Positions 12,505-14,219 of a stretch of 14,219 bases of DNA are shown here, piece after piece. A program made the translations under genes and the position numbers. Each line of letters begins with the position of its first letter. The first letter of the stretch is position 1. Origin of the DNA: CABMGO01 sp964574775 (GTDB lineage: Archaea > Nanobdellota > Nanobdellia > Pacearchaeales > GW2011-AR1). The notes below the pieces were generated by a model, which was not told the origin of the DNA, searched no databases, and was given only the letters and a program-made list of their open reading frames with translations. The stretch spans positions 1 through 14,219 of the forward strand of contig CAZNOS010000020.1 of NCBI GenBank assembly GCA_964574775.1. The letters run 5' to 3'.

Positions 12505-12645
12505 ATGAAAAAGAGAATTTCTGCTACTGTAGACGATGAAACAATAAAAACTATTTCTAAAATTTTAAAGGACGGCAAATATCGAAATGGTTCGCATGTG
12601 ATTGAAAGCGCAATTAAATTATTAGCTAAAGTAAAAAATGAATAG
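12505..12645 (+). CDS. 46-aa ribbon-helix-helix DNA-binding protein
   Basis: A 46-codon gene beginning MKKRISATVDDETIKTISKI and continuing with LKDGKYRNGSHVIESAIKLLAK. The layout is that of the MetJ/Arc/CopG fold: a short strand with alternating residues (RISATV), helix 1 (DDETIKTISKIL), the glycine turn with K-Y-R-N-G-S at the N-cap of helix 2 (the G/N-x-S position that contacts phosphate) and helix 2 (HVIESAIKLLAK). Proteins like this act as dimers and often repress their own operon. The start is fixed by a TATA box 26 nt upstream (leaderless). Its last 8 nt overlap the ATG of the anchored secreted-protein gene at 12638, so it heads that operon. No toxin gene is present, so an antitoxin role is not supported. 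Confidence 0.85.
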   Translation: MKKRISATVDDETIKTISKILKDGKYRNGSHVIESAIKLLAKVKNE

Positions 12646-13396
12646 GCGTGGACAAGTTACTATATTTATTGTATTAGGATTAATAATAGTGGCTTCTATT
12701 TTATTTGTTTTCTTTTATTCTGGCAAGATCGTATTTACCACGAGCCCTGCAGACAATCCAGATGCGTATTTAAAAAAATGCATAGGGGATTCCATAAAAG
12801 AATCTGAGGATTCTATTTTAAGTTCGAATGGTTTTACATCTAAAGACACACATGCGTCTGTATTATATAAATCCGAACAAATTCCATACTTGTGTATGTC
12901 TTATGAATACTATTCTTCGTGTATGCCGCAAGAACCAATGTTTATAGAAAAACAAAGAGTATTAATGGAAAACAAAGTCGCTATTTACTTGGAAAATTGC
13001 TTAACAGAATTAAAAAAAGATTTTGAAAAAGATGGATATGATGTAGACGAAAATCGTTCTTCTGTGAAAATGTCTTTCGTGGAAGATTCGATTATTGCAT
13101 ATATAAATATGGATTTTACCGCAATAAGAGATGAATCTGTTATAAAATTATCAGATATGGAAATTATTCATCCTTCAAAGTTATTTAATATCTTGAAATT
13201 GACTCAAACAATAGTTAATTATGAATCTACGCTCTGCGAATTTGGTGTTATGAGTTGGATGAGTAATGATCCCGAAATTTTAATCAAGAGAGATTCTCTT
13301 TCTGATCAGACAAGGGTTTATACTCTTACAGAAAGAATTTCACAAAAAGAAATTAAATTTGCAATTAGAACTTGCGTATTACCTGCTGGACTATGA
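12638..13396 (+). CDS. Membrane-anchored surface protein with RRGQVTIF N-terminus
   Basis: A 252-aa protein starting MNRRGQVTIFIVLGLIIVAS, a basic-Gly-Gln start followed by one hydrophobic helix (about 7-27). This N-terminus recurs in many surface or pilin-like proteins of Woesearchaeota/Pacearchaeota, and the RRG-Q junction resembles a class III (prepilin-type) processing site; cleavage is not proven. The rest is a hydrophilic external domain with six cysteines (first at C48), which could form three disulfides, and no motif I can name. It overlaps the RHH gene by 8 nt and the next gene by an ATGA junction, so it is the middle of a three-gene operon. A partner relation with the GspE/PilB-type ATPase at 7450 is conceivable but not shown by context. 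Confidence 0.75.
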   Translation: MNRRGQVTIFIVLGLIIVASILFVFFYSGKIVFTTSPADNPDAYLKKCIGDSIKESEDSILSSNGFTSKDTHASVLYKSEQIPYLCMSYEYYSSCMPQEPMFIEKQRVLMENKVAIYLENCLTELKKDFEKDGYDVDENRSSVKMSFVEDSIIAYINMDFTAIRDESVIKLSDMEIIHPSKLFNILKLTQTIVNYESTLCEFGVMSWMSNDPEILIKRDSLSDQTRVYTLTERISQKEIKFAIRTCVLPAGL

Positions 13397-14219
13397 AAGC
13401 CAAAAAAACAATTTCAATAATAGAAATGCTTTTAGTTATCTTGTCCTCTATTGCATTTTCTTATTTTGTTGCCGATTTTACAACCCAAAATGCTTCTGCC
13501 AGCCAATATGTTCCGTCTGGTTGTTGTTTAGAGGCGAAGAATGGGGCAATTTGTCAAGAGATGCCGTTAATAGATTCCGCATCATGCGAAGATGGATTGA
13601 TCGGAACAAGTTGTGAAACGATTGAAAGTTGTCAGAAGGGATGTTGTTATAATTCAGATTCTGGAGTTTGTTCCATGAATTCACCCAAAGAGAAATGCGA
13701 ATCTACTGGTGGAGAGTGGAATTCAGACGAACTTTGTAATATTCAAGAATGCCAATCTGGGTGCTGTGTTATTGGAACTGGGGCATCGCTTTCTACAAAT
13801 AGAGAGTGTACCTTATTATCAAGAACATTTGGCGTAGAAAAAAACTTTTTAGCACTTGATTCTGCGGGTTCGTGTAGCGCCTATGTTGGACTATCTCAGG
13901 AAGGTGCGTGTGTCGGTGCTTCAAACGATTTTTCAAGAGAAAGATCTTGTGTTTATACTACTAAAGGAAATTGTAATGGGGAATTTAGGCAGGGATATTT
14001 ATGTACGTCAAAAGAACTGAATACTTCTTGTGTAAAAACAGAAGATACTATGTGTGTTGATAGCAAGGACCAAGTTTATTTTACAGATTCTTGTGGAAAT
14101 CGTGCCAATATTTATGATTCTACAAAATACAATGACGATAACTATTGGGAAAAATACATTCCACCTACTGAATCCTGTCAGGGTCAGGGATCAAGTTGTG
14201 GAAATTGTCAATATAGAGC
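13393..14219 (+). CDS. Cysteine-rich secreted protein (3' partial)
   Basis: Starts at the ATG in the ATGA junction with the gene before it and stays open to the window edge (275 complete codons). The N-terminus MKAKKTISIIEMLLVILSSI is a basic start plus hydrophobic core; the following segment ends NASASQ, a plausible AxA-type signal-peptidase site near residue 36. The mature part holds 26 cysteines in the visible region, including three GCC modules (PSGCC, CQKGCC, CQSGCC) with regular short spacings, so it is a disulfide-rich, possibly repetitive extracellular protein. The family is not recognised. The I-I-E-M-L-L-V-I stretch also faintly resembles a prepilin N-terminus, but the preceding Gly is absent. 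With its neighbour it forms a surface-protein operon headed by a DNA-binding protein. Confidence 0.8.
   Translation, partial: MKAKKTISIIEMLLVILSSIAFSYFVADFTTQNASASQYVPSGCCLEAKNGAICQEMPLIDSASCEDGLIGTSCETIESCQKGCCYNSDSGVCSMNSPKEKCESTGGEWNSDELCNIQECQSGCCVIGTGASLSTNRECTLLSRTFGVEKNFLALDSAGSCSAYVGLSQEGACVGASNDFSRERSCVYTTKGNCNGEFRQGYLCTSKELNTSCVKTEDTMCVDSKDQVYFTDSCGNRANIYDSTKYNDDNYWEKYIPPTESCQGQGSSCGNCQYR

Noticed and set aside
12505..12645. The RHH protein as an antitoxin of a toxin-antitoxin pair.
   Set aside because: The overlapping partner is a membrane-anchored secreted protein, not a RelE, PIN or similar toxin, and no toxin motif is nearby.
13359..13684. Plus-strand 85-aa and minus-strand 68-aa ORFs over the start of the Cys-rich gene.
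   Set aside because: They are shadows of the open frame that starts at 13393, which has a signal peptide, patterned cysteines and an ATGA junction.

Overview
The window is archaeal and most likely from a DPANN-type lineage (Pacearchaeota/Woesearchaeota-like). The evidence is an AT-rich sequence (about one third GC by eye), very tight gene packing, archaeal informational genes (Kae1, Mre11-Rad50, two TrmB-family regulators), TATA boxes centred about 25 nt before start codons (leaderless mRNAs) mixed with a few strong Shine-Dalgarno sites, and a surface protein with the RRGQVTIF N-terminus common in these archaea. The lineage assignment is inference; no rRNA is present.

Layout. (1) 1-619 holds the end of a membrane/coiled-coil protein that converges on (2) a minus-strand operon tsaC-mre11-rad50 (4384 to 625), whose genes overlap by ATGA junctions: t6A precursor synthesis followed by the double-strand-break end-processing complex. 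(3) 4524-5542 holds a small leaderless membrane peptide, a start-less remnant carrying a near copy of the Kae1 C-terminus, and a TPR-like protein. (4) A TrmB-family regulator (5640-6338) has an inverted repeat against its TATA box. (5) Minus-strand kae1 (6419-7420) lies behind a bacterial-type GspE/PilB ATPase (7450-9189). (6) 9190-9600 holds a 41-codon basic protein gene (9376-9501) with a strong SD and a downstream hairpin. (7) A minus operon, second TrmB-family regulator - HD phosphohydrolase - DUF192, runs from 11264 to 9602. (8) A lipoprotein gene (11379-11816) converges on a zinc metallopeptidase (11828-12361). (9) From 12505 to the right edge runs a plus-strand operon: a 46-aa ribbon-helix-helix protein, a single-anchor secreted protein and a cysteine-rich secreted protein that leaves the window.

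Working together: TsaC makes threonylcarbamoyl-AMP and Kae1 (KEOPS) transfers it to tRNA, so both catalytic steps of t6A synthesis are encoded here, in separate transcription units. GspE and the two anchored or secreted proteins at the right edge suggest surface-structure biogenesis, but no platform protein or prepilin peptidase is seen. Three intergenic regions carry repeats next to core promoters, beside the two TrmB-family genes and the RHH gene; these are the best operator candidates.

Most unusual items: the 41-bp perfect duplication of the kae1 3' end inside an open frame with no start codon; the AGTAATA repeats spaced by whole helical turns before the RHH gene; two small genes that are easy to miss (41 and 46 aa); and a GspE-type ATPase that lacks the usual zinc cysteines. 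I see no complete mobile element, CRISPR array, rRNA or tRNA. No gene-free stretch exceeds 300 bases.
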